A program made the translations under genes and the position numbers. A DNA stretch of 64,000 nt from Rhizobium viscosum (lineage in GTDB: Bacteria; Pseudomonadota; Alphaproteobacteria; Rhizobiales; Rhizobiaceae): assembly GCF_014873945.1 (NCBI RefSeq), contig NZ_JADBEC010000001.1, positions 3,365,001 through 3,429,000 on the forward strand. The letters run 5' to 3'. Shown piece by piece: positions 45,734-57,366 of the stretch. Position 1 is the first letter of the stretch, and each line of letters starts with the position of its first letter. The notes below the pieces were generated by a model. It was not told the DNA's origin. It searched no databases and was given only the letters and a program-made list of their open reading frames with translations.

Positions 45734-46653
45734 CGGTCAAAAGGATAGGGCGCCCCAGCCGTTATGCCGAGCTTCCTGTTCTGGAAGCCGACGAACGCCG
45801 CGTGCTGCCGCGTCCGCTGCGCCGCGTCGTACGCTTCCTCGTCAGTCTCGGTAGCGGCCGCATCCATATCCCGACCCACACGGGCACGGTTTCCGCGCTT
45901 GGCTTCCTTGCCGCGACTGGTCTCTATGGCATGTCGCTTGGCGGCCATACGGAAGCCGTCGCGCAGGCAACGACCAGTGCTGTCGGCTTTGCCATCGAGG
46001 ACGTGAAGGTCTCCGGCAACAATCAGACCTCCGAAATCGAGATTCTGCAGCTTCTCGGACTCGATGGCGCGACGTCGCTCGTCGCCCTCGATGTCGATGC
46101 CGCGCGCCAGAAGATTGCGCGCCTTCCCTGGGTCGAAAATGTCGAAGTCCGCAAGGTCTATCCGAAGACGATCGAGGTGAAGCTCTCGGAGCGCGCCGCC
46201 TATGCCATCTGGCAGCACGGCCAGGAGCTTTCGCTGATCGAGAAGAGTGGCAGCGTGATCGCGCCGCTTCGCGACAATAAATTCTCGACCCTGCCGCTGG
46301 TCGTCGGCCGTGATGCCGAAACGGCGGCCGCCTCCATCGAAGATGCCTTCGCCAAGTGGCCCGATGTCAAGGCCCGTGTGAAGGCTTACGTCTGGGTTTC
46401 CGGTCGTCGCTGGGATCTGCACATGGACAACGGCGTCGTCGTCAAGCTGCCGGAAGACGGTCTCGACCAGGCACTCGCGACCCTTTCGGAATTTGACAAG
46501 GAACAGCAGCTTCTGGAGCGCGATATCGCTGCAGTCGATCTCAGGTTGCCGGATCGCACGACGATCCAGCTGACGCCTGAGGCAGCAGCCCGCCGACAGG
46601 CGGCAGTCACGGCGCGCACCAAGGATTTGAAGAAGGCGGGGCAGAATATATGA
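45721..46653 (+). CDS. ftsQ: Cell division protein FtsQ
   Basis: This 310-residue bitopic protein has a basic cytoplasmic tail, one membrane segment (about residues 60-78, [16 protein letters not shown]) and a periplasmic POTRA domain (about residues 95-165; [19 protein letters not shown], then [19 protein letters not shown]). FtsQ scaffolds FtsL/FtsB and FtsWI. No in-frame ATG fits; the TTG at 45721 lies 7 bases after GGAGG, overlapping ddl by 13 bases. A TTG at 45730 is the alternative. The rare start may keep FtsQ scarce. Confidence 0.9.
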   Translation: MFALTVKRIGRPSRYAELPVLEADERRVLPRPLRRVVRFLVSLGSGRIHIPTHTGTVSALGFLAATGLYGMSLGGHTEAVAQATTSAVGFAIEDVKVSGNNQTSEIEILQLLGLDGATSLVALDVDAARQKIARLPWVENVEVRKVYPKTIEVKLSERAAYAIWQHGQELSLIEKSGSVIAPLRDNKFSTLPLVVGRDAETAAASIEDAFAKWPDVKARVKAYVWVSGRRWDLHMDNGVVVKLPEDGLDQALATLSEFDKEQQLLERDIAAVDLRLPDRTTIQLTPEAAARRQAAVTARTKDLKKAGQNI

Positions 46654-47981
46654 GCTTGTTCGGTTCATCCCATTTCGGATTGCCGCGCCTGAAGCCGCTT
46701 TCGTCGAAGCGGTCGCATATTGTTTCGGTGCTCGATATCGGCTCGACCAAGGTCGTCTGCATGATCGGTCGGCTGACGCCGCGCGAGGAAAGCCAGATCC
46801 TGCCGGGCCGCACGCACAATATCGAGATCATCGGCATCGGCCATCAGCGTTCGCGCGGGATCAAGACCGGTGTGATCGCCGATCTCGACGCGCTGGAAGG
46901 CGTCATTCGTCTCGCCGTCGATGCGGCCGAGCGCATGGCGGGCCTGACCGTCGAGAGCCTGATCGTCAATCTGACTGCCGGTCGTCTCGGCAGCGACATC
47001 TACACGGCAACCATCGATCTCGGCGGCCAGGAAGTCGAACTGAACGACCTGAAGAAGGTGCTTTCGGCAGCCTGCCAGCAGTCGCTGCGCCAGGACCGCG
47101 CCGTCCTGCATTCGCTGGCCACCGGCTTCTCGCTGGATGGCGAGCGCGGCATCCGCGATCCGCTGGCGATGTATGGCGATGCGCTCGGCGTCGACATGCA
47201 TGTGGTGACGGCGGAGCGCTCGGCGCTCAAAAATCTCGAGCTGAGCGTCAACAGGGCGCATCTTTCGGTGGAAGGAATCGTTGCAACGCCTTATGCATCT
47301 GGTCTTGCCGCACTGGTCGACGATGAAGTCGAACTTGGCTGTGCGGCCATCGACATGGGCGGCGGCACGACGACGATTTCGGTCTTTGCCGAAGGCAAGC
47401 TTGTCCATACCGATGCAGTCGGCCTCGGCGGTCATCATGTGACGACCGACCTCGCACGCGGCCTTTCCACCCGGATCGAGGATGCTGAACGTTTGAAGGT
47501 GGTCCATGCTTCGGCGCTGACCAATTCTTCCGACGAGCGTGAACTGATCTCCATTCCGCCGATCGGCGAGGATGACCGTGATCAGCCGTCGCAGGTGCCG
47601 CGGGCTCTGGTTTCGCGCATCGTTTCGGCGCGTATCGAGGAGACGATGGAACTCATCCGCGACCGGATCCAGCGTTCGGGCTTCAGCCCGATCGTCGGAA
47701 AGCGAGTCGTGCTGACGGGCGGCGCCAGCCAGCTGACGGGCCTTGCCGAAGTGGCACGGCGCATCCTGGCCCGCAACGTCCGTATCGGCCGCCCGATGGG
47801 TGTCTCGGGTCTTCCGACGGCGGCCAAGGGCCCGGCCTTTTCGACGGCCGTGGGTTTGATGATCTATCCGCAGGTCGCGGACATGGAAACACATGCGTCA
47901 CAGAGCAGCCTGCTTCTGTCGCTTGGGGGTAATAACAGCCGCATCGCCCGCATGGGCCAGTGGCTGAAGGAAAGCTTTTGA
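46650..47981 (+). CDS. ftsA: Cell division protein FtsA
   Basis: This 443-residue actin-like ATPase tethers FtsZ to the membrane. Nucleotide motifs are [16 protein letters not shown] (about residues 26-41) and [16 protein letters not shown] in the second half. The 1C domain carries [17 protein letters not shown]. The C-terminus (MGQWLKESF) is an amphipathic membrane-targeting helix. The start overlaps the ftsQ stop by 4 bases, and ftsZ follows after 56 bases. Confidence 0.95.
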   Translation: MSLFGSSHFGLPRLKPLSSKRSHIVSVLDIGSTKVVCMIGRLTPREESQILPGRTHNIEIIGIGHQRSRGIKTGVIADLDALEGVIRLAVDAAERMAGLTVESLIVNLTAGRLGSDIYTATIDLGGQEVELNDLKKVLSAACQQSLRQDRAVLHSLATGFSLDGERGIRDPLAMYGDALGVDMHVVTAERSALKNLELSVNRAHLSVEGIVATPYASGLAALVDDEVELGCAAIDMGGGTTTISVFAEGKLVHTDAVGLGGHHVTTDLARGLSTRIEDAERLKVVHASALTNSSDERELISIPPIGEDDRDQPSQVPRALVSRIVSARIEETMELIRDRIQRSGFSPIVGKRVVLTGGASQLTGLAEVARRILARNVRIGRPMGVSGLPTAAKGPAFSTAVGLMIYPQVADMETHASQSSLLLSLGGNNSRIARMGQWLKESF

Positions 47982-48037
47982 AATTGAGTGAATTGGCCGG
48001 CGTGGCGATGCGGCCAGAGAGAGAAGGAACTGGTACC

Positions 48038-49750
48038 ATGACTATCAAGCTGCAGAAGCCTGACATCACCGAGCTGAAGCCGCGCATCACCGTGTTCGGC
48101 GTTGGCGGCGGCGGCGGCAATGCCGTCAATAACATGATTTCCGCAGGCCTCCAGGGCGTCGACTTCGTCGTTGCCAACACGGATGCCCAGGCACTGACGA
48201 TGACGAAGGCCGAACGGATCATCCAGCTCGGCGCCAGCGTTACCGAAGGCCTCGGCGCCGGCTCGCAGCCGGAAGTCGGCCGTGCAGCCGCCGAAGAGTG
48301 CATCGACGAGATCGTCGATCACCTGAATGGCACGCATATGTGCTTCGTCACCGCCGGCATGGGCGGTGGTACCGGTACGGGTGCTGCTCCTGTCGTCGCA
48401 CAGGCGGCCCGCAACAAGGGCATCCTGACGGTCGGCGTCGTTACCAAGCCGTTCCACTTCGAAGGCGGGCGCCGCATGCGCCTGGCCGAATCCGGTATTC
48501 AGGAACTGCAGAAGTCTGTCGATACGCTCATCGTCATTCCGAACCAGAACCTCTTCCGGATCGCCAACGACAAGACGACCTTCGCCGACGCCTTCGCCAT
48601 GGCTGACCAGGTTCTCTACTCGGGCGTTGCCTGCATCACCGACCTGATGGTGAAGGAAGGTCTCATCAACCTCGACTTCGCCGACGTCCGTTCCGTCATG
48701 CGCGAAATGGGCCGTGCGATGATGGGCACGGGCGAGGCTTCCGGTTCGGGCCGCGCCATGCAGGCCGCCGAAGCGGCGATCGCCAACCCGCTGCTCGACG
48801 AAACCTCGATGAAGGGCGCACAGGGCCTGCTGATCTCCATCACCGGCGGTCGCGACCTCACGCTCTTCGAAGTCGACGAAGCTGCAACCCGCATCCGTGA
48901 AGAAGTCGATCCGGACGCCAACATCATCCTCGGCGCAACCTTCGACGAATCGCTCGAAGGCATCATCCGCGTCTCGGTCGTTGCCACCGGTATCGACCGC
49001 GCGATGAACCAGGCTGCCGATCGGTCGTTCCAGCCGGTCGCAAAGCCGGCTATCCGTCCCTCCGCGGCCGTTGCTCCGGCACCGGCCGCAGTTCAGCCTG
49101 CTCCGGTCATGCAGGCACCGAAGGCCGACCAGATTGCGCAGACCATCCGTATGGCTGAAGCCGAGATGGAACGTGAACTGGAAATCCCGGCTCCGCGTGC
49201 CGCTGCTCCGATCCAGCAGCAGCCGGTGATGCAGGAGACCTTCCGTCCGCAGAGCAAGATTTTTGCTTCTGCGCCTGAAGCGGCCCCGGTCATGCGCCAG
49301 GCTCCGGTACAGTCGGCTCCCGTCATGCAGCAGCCGGCTCCGCAGCCTATCATGCAGCAGCAGCCGGTCCGTCACGAGCCCCTGATCCGCCAGGCTCCTG
49401 AGCAGGTCCGCATGCCAAAGGTCGAGGACTTCCCGCCGGTCGTCCAGGCCGAGATCGACCATCGCTCGCAGCCTGCCGCTTCGCACGTCCAGGAAGAGCG
49501 CGGCCCGATGGGCCTGCTCAAGCGAATCACCAATTCGCTTGGCCGCCGCGAAGAGGAAGTCGCTCCGGAAATGACCTCCGCGCCGGCTGCATCCTCGCAG
49601 CAGCGCCGTCCGTTGTCACCGGAAGCAAGCCTCTACGCACCGCGTCGCGGCAACCTTGACGACCAGGGCCGTGCAGTGCCGCAGGCCCGCATGATGCAGG
49701 AAGACGACCAGCTGGAAATCCCGGCGTTCCTGCGTCGCCAGTCGAACTGA
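48038..49750 (+). CDS. ftsZ: Cell division GTPase FtsZ with long C-terminal linker
   Basis: This 570-residue tubulin homologue forms the Z ring. The GTP-binding core occupies residues 1 to about 322, with [13 protein letters not shown] near residue 21 and the tubulin signature GGGTGTG (109-115). A Pro/Gln/Ala-rich disordered linker of about 230 residues follows; E. coli has about 50. The C-terminal peptide [15 protein letters not shown] would bind FtsA. AAGGA precedes the ATG at 48038. A terminator lies just downstream. Confidence 0.96.
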   Translation: MTIKLQKPDITELKPRITVFGVGGGGGNAVNNMISAGLQGVDFVVANTDAQALTMTKAERIIQLGASVTEGLGAGSQPEVGRAAAEECIDEIVDHLNGTHMCFVTAGMGGGTGTGAAPVVAQAARNKGILTVGVVTKPFHFEGGRRMRLAESGIQELQKSVDTLIVIPNQNLFRIANDKTTFADAFAMADQVLYSGVACITDLMVKEGLINLDFADVRSVMREMGRAMMGTGEASGSGRAMQAAEAAIANPLLDETSMKGAQGLLISITGGRDLTLFEVDEAATRIREEVDPDANIILGATFDESLEGIIRVSVVATGIDRAMNQAADRSFQPVAKPAIRPSAAVAPAPAAVQPAPVMQAPKADQIAQTIRMAEAEMERELEIPAPRAAAPIQQQPVMQETFRPQSKIFASAPEAAPVMRQAPVQSAPVMQQPAPQPIMQQQPVRHEPLIRQAPEQVRMPKVEDFPPVVQAEIDHRSQPAASHVQEERGPMGLLKRITNSLGRREEEVAPEMTSAPAASSQQRRPLSPEASLYAPRRGNLDDQGRAVPQARMMQEDDQLEIPAFLRRQSN

Positions 49751-49770
49751 TAGGACAGCTTCTCCACAGA

Positions 49771-49803
49771 AAACGCCCGGGGCAGAAATCCCGGGCGTTT
49801 GCA
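49771..49803 (+). terminator. Terminator after ftsZ
   Basis: AAACGCCCGGG and CCCGGGCGTTT form a strong 11-pair stem around an 8-base loop. The T tract is short (TTTGCATTT). It lies 21 bases after the ftsZ stop and separates it from lpxC. Confidence 0.75.
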
Positions 49804-49914
49804 TTTCTACCTGATTGAATTCTAAATGCTTTTCGCTCTGCGGATTTCGTAACAAATCGAAACGAACAGTGATTTGGATTGCAGCGCCCGTCCACGTAAG
49901 TATGAAGCAAGCGA

Positions 49915-49951
49915 ACTGCCCTTAGAGTCCGCTTCGAGCGGTTCGGGCAGT
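49915..49951 (+). promoter_or_regulatory. Stem-loop in the lpxC leader
   Basis: ACTGCCC and GGGCAGT (outer arms) enclose CCGCT-TCG-AGCGG (inner hairpin). The structure has no T tail and lies 61-97 bases before the lpxC ATG, so it may be a 5' UTR element or operator rather than a terminator. Confidence 0.4.
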
Positions 49952-50011
49952 GTAGAAGAAAGATCCGGTCGGTTGCCTGCAACGGATACGGAAGAATAAA
50001 GGCAGAATTTT

Positions 50012-50968
50012 ATGGGACTTGGCTTGCTGGGCTTTCAGACGACGGTATCGCGTCCGGTGACACTTTCGGGCATCGGCGTTCATTCTGGTGCCGACGTTTC
50101 GATCACCTTCAATCCGGCCGAAGCCGGCACCGGCGTGATTTTCCAGCGCATCCATGACAATGGTGACGTTACCGAACTGAAGGCTGTTTCCTCGCAGGTC
50201 GGCAATACCGATCTCTGCACCGTTCTCGGCTTCTCGCCGGCCCATTCCGTCGCGACGATCGAACATGTCATGGCAGCCGTTTACGCTCTCGGCCTCGACA
50301 ATGTCGTGATCGAAGTCAACGGCGCTGAAATGCCGATCATGGATGGCAGCTCGGTTCCCTTCGTCGAAGCTATCGAACAGGTCGGCCTCGTTTCCCTCGG
50401 CGTCAAGCGCCGCTATATCCGCATCACCAAGCCTGTACGTATCGAGCATGGTGGTTCCTGGAGCGAGTTCCGCCCCTATGACGGCACGCGCTTCGAAGTC
50501 GAGATCGATTTCGAATGCCCGCTGATCGGCCGTCAGAAGTGGGAAGGCGATCTAACTGCCACCGTTTTCAAGGCCGAGCTGTCGCGTGCGCGCACTTTCG
50601 GCTTCATGCGTGATGTCGAGCGTCTCTGGGCTTCGGGCCATGCTCTCGGCTCTTCGCTCGAAAATTCCGTCGTCATCTCCGACGATAATACCGTCATCAA
50701 TGTCGAAGGCCTGCGCTATGCCAAGGACGAGTTCGTGCGTCACAAGACGCTCGATGCCGTCGGCGATCTGGCGCTTGCCGGCGCACAGTTCATCGGCTGC
50801 TACCGTTCCTATCGCGGCGGCCACAAGATGAATGCCAACGCTCTCAAGGCACTGCTCAGCGATCCCTCGGCCTATGAAGTGGTCGAGACCTCGACGCCGC
50901 GCCAGCGCGTTGCCGTTCGCGAATTCATTGCAGTCAGCGCTCCGGAATTCGCCCCCTGGTCGGCATGA
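50012..50968 (+). CDS. lpxC: UDP-3-O-acyl-N-acetylglucosamine deacetylase LpxC
   Basis: This 318-residue zinc enzyme carries out the committed step of lipid A synthesis. Zinc ligands and catalytic residues are in SVATIEHVMAAVYALG (about residues 72-87), MDGSSVPFVEAI, and FVRHKTLDAVGDLALAG near residue 245 (His and Asp ligands). The ring-opening FQTTVSRPVTLSGIGVHSG start matches the family. It lies after ftsZ as in many proteobacteria, but with its own leader and terminators on both sides. Confidence 0.95.
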   Translation: MGLGLLGFQTTVSRPVTLSGIGVHSGADVSITFNPAEAGTGVIFQRIHDNGDVTELKAVSSQVGNTDLCTVLGFSPAHSVATIEHVMAAVYALGLDNVVIEVNGAEMPIMDGSSVPFVEAIEQVGLVSLGVKRRYIRITKPVRIEHGGSWSEFRPYDGTRFEVEIDFECPLIGRQKWEGDLTATVFKAELSRARTFGFMRDVERLWASGHALGSSLENSVVISDDNTVINVEGLRYAKDEFVRHKTLDAVGDLALAGAQFIGCYRSYRGGHKMNANALKALLSDPSAYEVVETSTPRQRVAVREFIAVSAPEFAPWSA

Positions 50969-50995
50969 CCTCCAGTATACCAATTAAGGCCAGGG

Positions 50996-51022
50996 CCGCC
51001 TCCTAACGGGGGCGGTTTTTTT
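50996..51022 (+). terminator. Rho-independent terminator after lpxC
   Basis: CCGCC and GGCGG pair around a 10-base loop, followed by T7. It lies 27 bases after the lpxC stop. Confidence 0.8.
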
Positions 51023-51261
51023 ATGGAGAGGCGGCGGATGCGTGGCGATAGATGTTTTGCGGCATATATTTAGCCGCTGCCGCTTCGAATGCCGGTGAAA
51101 AGCCCGACATTCTCGGCGGTGCTGCCACAAAAATGCGTTAATGCGTGATCATTGCGTTGCTCTTGATAGGTATTTGTGGCTAGAAACGCCAGCTAGGCGT
51201 GGCTGCCGTGGAGTGGACGGCAGCGGTGGGATTCTTTCGAATGGCTTATGCAAGGTCTGAC

Positions 51262-52110
51262 ATGATGATGAAGACAGCGCGTGCTTTGCTCGCATCCGTG
51301 ATGGTGCTGAGCGCAGGTGCCTTGATTTCCGGCTGCCAGTCGGACCCTGATATCGACATCACCAAGCTCGGCCTCGAAACCGATCCGCCTGACGTGCTCT
51401 ACACGCAGGGCCTCGCCAACATGAAGGCCGGCAATATGGCCGAGGCGGCGCGCAAGTTCGATGCGATCGATGCGCAGAACCCCTTCTCGGAATGGGCGCG
51501 CAAGGCGCTCGTCATGAGCACCTTCGTCAAGTATCGCCAGGGCCGCTTCGACGACGCGCTCGCATCCGGCAACAAATATATGGCGCAGTATCCGAAGTCT
51601 AAGGATGCCGCTTACGTGCAGTATCTCGTGGGCCTGACCTATTCCAAGCAGATCGTCGACGTGACGCAGGACCAGCGCGCCTCGCAGAAGACGATCGAGG
51701 CGATGCAGGCCGTCGTCGACAACTATCCCGACTCCGAATATGTCGACGACGCGCAGGCCAAGATGCGCTTTGCGCGCGACCAGCTCGCCGGCAAGGAGAT
51801 GCAGGTCGGCCGTTACTACATGGAGCGCAAGGAATATCTCGCTGCGATCTCGCGTTTCCGCATTGTCGTCGAGAAATACCCGAACACGAATCAGGTCGAA
51901 GAGGCGCTCGCCCGTCTCGTTGAAGCCTATTATGCGATGGGTGTCGTCGAGGAGGCGCAGACTGCTGCTGCCGTTCTCGGTCACAATTATCCCGACAGCC
52001 AGTGGTATGCTGATTCTTATAAACTGCTGCAGTCGGGTGGCGCGGAGCCGCGTGAAAACAAGGGTTCGTGGATCGCCGCAGCGGGCAAGAAACTCCTTCT
52101 CGGTTCCTGA
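51262..52110 (+). CDS. bamD: Outer membrane assembly lipoprotein BamD
   Basis: This 282-residue lipoprotein has a lipobox (GALISGC, Cys near residue 22) and TPR-like helical repeats from about residue 45 to 260 (PPDVLYTQGLANMKAGNMAEAARKFDAID and similar units). BamD is the essential partner of BamA in folding outer-membrane beta-barrels. The first ATG of a triplet at 51262 is used because AAGG lies 6 bases upstream; 51241 is an alternative that would add a hydrophilic tail. It precedes recN by 5 bases. Confidence 0.92.
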   Translation: MMMKTARALLASVMVLSAGALISGCQSDPDIDITKLGLETDPPDVLYTQGLANMKAGNMAEAARKFDAIDAQNPFSEWARKALVMSTFVKYRQGRFDDALASGNKYMAQYPKSKDAAYVQYLVGLTYSKQIVDVTQDQRASQKTIEAMQAVVDNYPDSEYVDDAQAKMRFARDQLAGKEMQVGRYYMERKEYLAAISRFRIVVEKYPNTNQVEEALARLVEAYYAMGVVEEAQTAAAVLGHNYPDSQWYADSYKLLQSGGAEPRENKGSWIAAAGKKLLLGS

Positions 52111-52115
52111 GGCCA

Positions 52116-53789
52116 ATGCTGATCCAGCTTTCGATCCGCGATATCGTTCTGATCGAGCGGCTGGATCTTGCCTTCGAGACCGGCCTCTCCGTGCTGACGG
52201 GTGAGACGGGTGCGGGCAAATCCATCCTGCTCGACAGTTTATCGCTGGCCCTTGGCGGGCGCGGCGATGGCGGCCTCGTGCGCCACGGCGAGGACAAGGG
52301 CCAGGTGACGGCCGTCTTCGATGTCGGCATGGATCACGGTGCCCGCAAGCTCTTGCGCGAAAACGGCATCGATGACGAAGGCGACCTGATCTTTCGCCGA
52401 CAGCAATCCTCAGATGGCCGCACAAAGGCCTATGTGAACGACCAGCCGCTGAGCGTGCAGCTGATGCGTCAGGCCGGCCAGATGCTGGTCGAGATCCACG
52501 GCCAGCACGACGACCGCGCGCTCGTCGATACAAACGCCCATAGAACGTTGCTGGACGCCTTTGCGGGCATCAGCGATGACGTTCAGGGCGTCGGGACACT
52601 TTACCGCCAGTGGCGCGACAGCGAGCGTACGCTGAAGAAACACCGCGAGAAGGTCGAGGCGGCTTCCCGTGAGGCGGATTATCTGCGCTCCTCCGTCGAA
52701 GAGCTCGAAAAGCTTTCACCGCGCGATGGTGAAGAAGACGAGCTTGCCGACCGCCGCCAGAAGATGATGAAGGCGGAGCGCATTGCCGGCGATATTGCCG
52801 AGGCTTCCGAGTTCCTCAACGGCAATGCCTCTCCCGTGCCGCATATCGCCTCGCTGGTGCGCCGTCTCGAGCGCAAGAGCCATGAGGCGCCCGGATTGCT
52901 GGAAGACACCGTAGCGCTTCTTGACGCCGCGCTGGACCAGCTCTCCAACGCGCAGATGGAAGTCGAGGCGGCACTGCGCAAGACGGAATATGATCCGAAG
53001 GAACTGGAGCGCGTCGAAGAGCGGCTGTTTGCGCTGCGCGCTGCCTCCCGCAAATATTCCGTTCCCGTCACCGAGCTTCCGGCGCTCGCCGTGCGCATGA
53101 TCAGCGATCTTGCCGATCTCGATGCCGGCGAAGAGCGTCTCTCCAAGCTCGAGGCGGAAGTCGGGGTCGCCAAGGCGAATTATGATGCGGCCGCCCGCTC
53201 GCTTTCGCAGAAGCGTCACCATGCGGGCGATGCGCTGGCGCAGGCCGTCATGGCAGAGCTGCCGGCACTGAAGCTCGAGCGCGCCCGCTTCATGGTGGAG
53301 ATCACTACCGATACGGAGGAGGCGACGGCCGAAGGTATCGATGTCGTCGAATTCCATGTCCAGACCAATCCGGGCACGCGGCCGGGCTCGATCATGAAGG
53401 TGGCCTCGGGCGGCGAACTCTCGCGCTTCCTGCTGGCGCTCAAGGTGGCGCTTGCCGATCGCGGTTCGGCGCCGACCCTCGTCTTTGACGAAATCGACAC
53501 TGGTGTGGGTGGTGCCGTGGCTGACGCGATCGGCCAGCGGCTGAAGCGGCTTTCCGAGCGTGTGCAGGTGCTCTCCGTCACTCATGCGCCGCAGGTGGCC
53601 GCGCGGGCCGCCACGCATCTCCTGATCTCCAAGGGACCGTCCGGCGACGGCTCCGACAAGATCGCCACGCGCGTTGCCACTATGGCTCACAAGGACCGTA
53701 CAGAAGAGATCGCACGCATGCTGGCCGGCGCTTCCGTGACGGAAGAGGCGAGGGCGGCCGCTGCGCGGCTGCTGGCAGGTAACGGCTAG
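52116..53789 (+). CDS. recN: DNA repair protein RecN
   Basis: This 557-residue SMC-like ATPase acts in double-strand break repair. The Walker A site is LTGETGAGKSILLDSL (about residues 28-43). A long coiled-coil spans about residues 165-360. The C-terminal head has the signature ASGGELSRFLLALK and Walker B PTLVFDEIDTGVGG, followed by a His switch in VTHAPQVAARA. GAGG precedes the ATG at 52116. It is probably co-transcribed with bamD. Confidence 0.94.
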   Translation: MLIQLSIRDIVLIERLDLAFETGLSVLTGETGAGKSILLDSLSLALGGRGDGGLVRHGEDKGQVTAVFDVGMDHGARKLLRENGIDDEGDLIFRRQQSSDGRTKAYVNDQPLSVQLMRQAGQMLVEIHGQHDDRALVDTNAHRTLLDAFAGISDDVQGVGTLYRQWRDSERTLKKHREKVEAASREADYLRSSVEELEKLSPRDGEEDELADRRQKMMKAERIAGDIAEASEFLNGNASPVPHIASLVRRLERKSHEAPGLLEDTVALLDAALDQLSNAQMEVEAALRKTEYDPKELERVEERLFALRAASRKYSVPVTELPALAVRMISDLADLDAGEERLSKLEAEVGVAKANYDAAARSLSQKRHHAGDALAQAVMAELPALKLERARFMVEITTDTEEATAEGIDVVEFHVQTNPGTRPGSIMKVASGGELSRFLLALKVALADRGSAPTLVFDEIDTGVGGAVADAIGQRLKRLSERVQVLSVTHAPQVAARAATHLLISKGPSGDGSDKIATRVATMAHKDRTEEIARMLAGASVTEEARAAAARLLAGNG

Positions 53790-53793
53790 GTAT

Positions 53794-53851
53794 TCACCGG
53801 TGGTGACAAGCGCGAAGCGCTGGGTTATCTGACCTCACCACTGGTGAGGTC
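53794..53851 (+). promoter_or_regulatory. Triple palindrome in the leader of the DUF6886-like gene
   Basis: Three dyads with 3-base loops occur in 58 bases: TCACC-ggt-GGTGA (53794-53806), AGCGC-gaa-GCGCT (53809-53821) and GACCTCACC-act-GGTGAGGTC (53831-53851). The first and third share the core TCACC-N3-GGTGA. The third ends 5 bases before the ATG and contains the only Shine-Dalgarno-like text (GGTGAGG), so it can hide the ribosome site or act as an operator. Confidence 0.5.
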
Positions 53852-53856
53852 CATGT

Positions 53857-54375
53857 ATGCGGCTTTTCCATTTCAGCGACGATCCCGGCATTGCGGTCTT
53901 CGAACCGCGCCCGGTTCGCATTTCGTCCGGACGGCCGCCCGGCCGGGAGTGGCTGAACGGGCCGCTCGTCTGGGCGATCGATGATATTCACGACTTCATG
54001 TATCTCTTCCCGCGCGATTGCCCGCGCATCGTTGTTTGGGCAAAGCCGGAGACATCGCACGAGGATCGCCGCCTGCTCGGGGACTGGCGGGGTGCCGCCT
54101 ATGTCGAGCGAGACTGGCTGGAGCGACTGCAGGCCGAGACCATCCACCGCTACGAGATGCCGACGGAGGGTTTCGAGGATCTGCAGGACGCGGGAATGTG
54201 GGTGTCGCGGAGGAATGTCGTACCGCTCGCGCTCACGGCTCTGTCCGGCCTCGACCGGGAATTTGCACCACGCGGTATCGAGCTTAAGGTCGTCGACAGT
54301 CTTATGCCGGTGAAGGCGCTGCAGGACACGACATTACATGTGAGCGCCATCAGACTCCGCAACGCCCGGCCGTAA
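53857..54375 (+). CDS. Uncharacterised protein, resembles DUF6886 family
   Basis: This 172-residue soluble protein begins MRLFHFSDDPGIAVFEPRP and contains PLVWAIDDIHDFMYLFPRDC near residues 35-54. This layout (an N-terminal HFS motif, a VWAID strand and a PRDCPRI turn) resembles a family of small proteins I know as DUF6886, which looks distantly like ADP-ribosyl-acceptor or RES-type folds, but no catalytic set is proven. There is no signal peptide or membrane segment. Function is unknown. The leader carries a hairpin over the ribosome site. Confidence 0.7.
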   Translation: MRLFHFSDDPGIAVFEPRPVRISSGRPPGREWLNGPLVWAIDDIHDFMYLFPRDCPRIVVWAKPETSHEDRRLLGDWRGAAYVERDWLERLQAETIHRYEMPTEGFEDLQDAGMWVSRRNVVPLALTALSGLDREFAPRGIELKVVDSLMPVKALQDTTLHVSAIRLRNARP

Positions 54376-56607
<2,232 letters not shown>

Positions 56608-56663
56608 AGGAGAGCGGGCGCGGGACGTCCGGTTTCGGCTTTTGACAGGCCGGCCTTTTACTC

Positions 56664-56753
56664 GGCGTCGTCCTCGGGCTTGTCCCGAGGATCTGCCACG
56701 CATCAACATACAGAACGGCAGCAGATGCTCGGGACAAAGCCCGAGCATGACGG
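56664..56753. repeat. RIME-like intergenic repeat (two large palindromes)
   Basis: A left palindrome (CCTCGGG...CCCGAGG, 56672-56690) and a right one (TGCTCGGG...CCCGAGCA, 56726-56747) are themselves imperfect inverted copies of each other (arms 56667-56696 and 56721-56750). This is the architecture of the Rhizobium-specific intergenic mosaic element. It lies between the convergent ligA and GNAT genes, so it could also stall transcription. Confidence 0.75.
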
Positions 56754-56763
56754 AGGAGAGTTT

Positions 56764-57297
56764 TCACACCCTCAGCCGCGCCATCGTATAGGCATCGACA
56801 TATTGCCCGTCGCGATAGCCGAAGGAGCGGAGCAAGCCTTCCTTTTCGAAGCCGAACTTCTCGTAGAGACGGATAGCCGCATCATTATCCGTATAGACGG
56901 TCAATTCCATCCGCTTGATGTCATGCCAGTTGTCGGCAGCGTCGAGCATGGCGGCCATCAGGAAGGTTCCGACGCCGCGACCGGTGAAATCGTCGTGCAC
57001 ACCCATGCCGAGGCTAGCGGCATGTTGGCGCCGTCCCTCGAAGCGGGTCATGCCGCCATTGGCGACGAGCTTGCCGTCGAGTTCGACGACGAGATTGAGC
57101 GCGCCGGGCGAGAGGTTTTCCATGCGCTTGCGCACCGCGTCGATGCTTTGAAAGGGCGGGCGCAGCGTGCCGGCGCGGTAGCCCGGCAGGTTCAACAGTT
57201 CGGTGACGGCTTCGGCATCGCTCACGCGCAGGGCGCGAACGCTGAGGCCCTTCATAGAAGGCTTTTCGGGTGGGGTATCCTGATTGACTGACATCAT
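56764..57297 (-). CDS. GNAT family N-acetyltransferase
   Basis: This 177-residue protein has the GNAT acetyl-CoA motif A, GMGVHDDFTGRGVGTFLMAA (about residues 97-116), and ends with LYEKFGFEKEGLLRSFGYRDG, the RimJ/AaaT-like motif B region. It should acetylate an amine of an amino acid, peptide or small molecule; the target is unknown. Two tandem ATGs at 57297 and 57294 follow AAGGAG by 3 or 6 bases, so either may be used. The gene is divergent from the exonuclease. Confidence 0.85.
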   Translation of the reverse strand: MMSVNQDTPPEKPSMKGLSVRALRVSDAEAVTELLNLPGYRAGTLRPPFQSIDAVRKRMENLSPGALNLVVELDGKLVANGGMTRFEGRRQHAASLGMGVHDDFTGRGVGTFLMAAMLDAADNWHDIKRMELTVYTDNDAAIRLYEKFGFEKEGLLRSFGYRDGQYVDAYTMARLRV

Positions 57298-57336
57298 GCT
57301 CTCCTTGGGTTTCAAAAAGAGGAGAGCGGAGTTTCA

Positions 57337-57366
57337 GAAAACCCTGCTCGCCTCGGCAGGGTTTTC
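57337..57366. repeat. Perfect hairpin between divergent GNAT and exonuclease genes
   Basis: GAAAACCCTGC and GCAGGGTTTTC (11-pair perfect arms) enclose an 8-base loop. Its shape is terminator-like, with short T runs on both strands, yet it lies upstream of both genes. It may end a short unannotated transcript or serve as an operator. Confidence 0.45.

Noticed and set aside
47864..49486. Long minus-strand frame of 540 codons opposite ftsA-ftsZ
   Set aside because: It is antisense to ftsZ and its Leu/Arg/His-rich repetitive composition mirrors the ftsZ codons. No family resemblance or ribosome site was seen.
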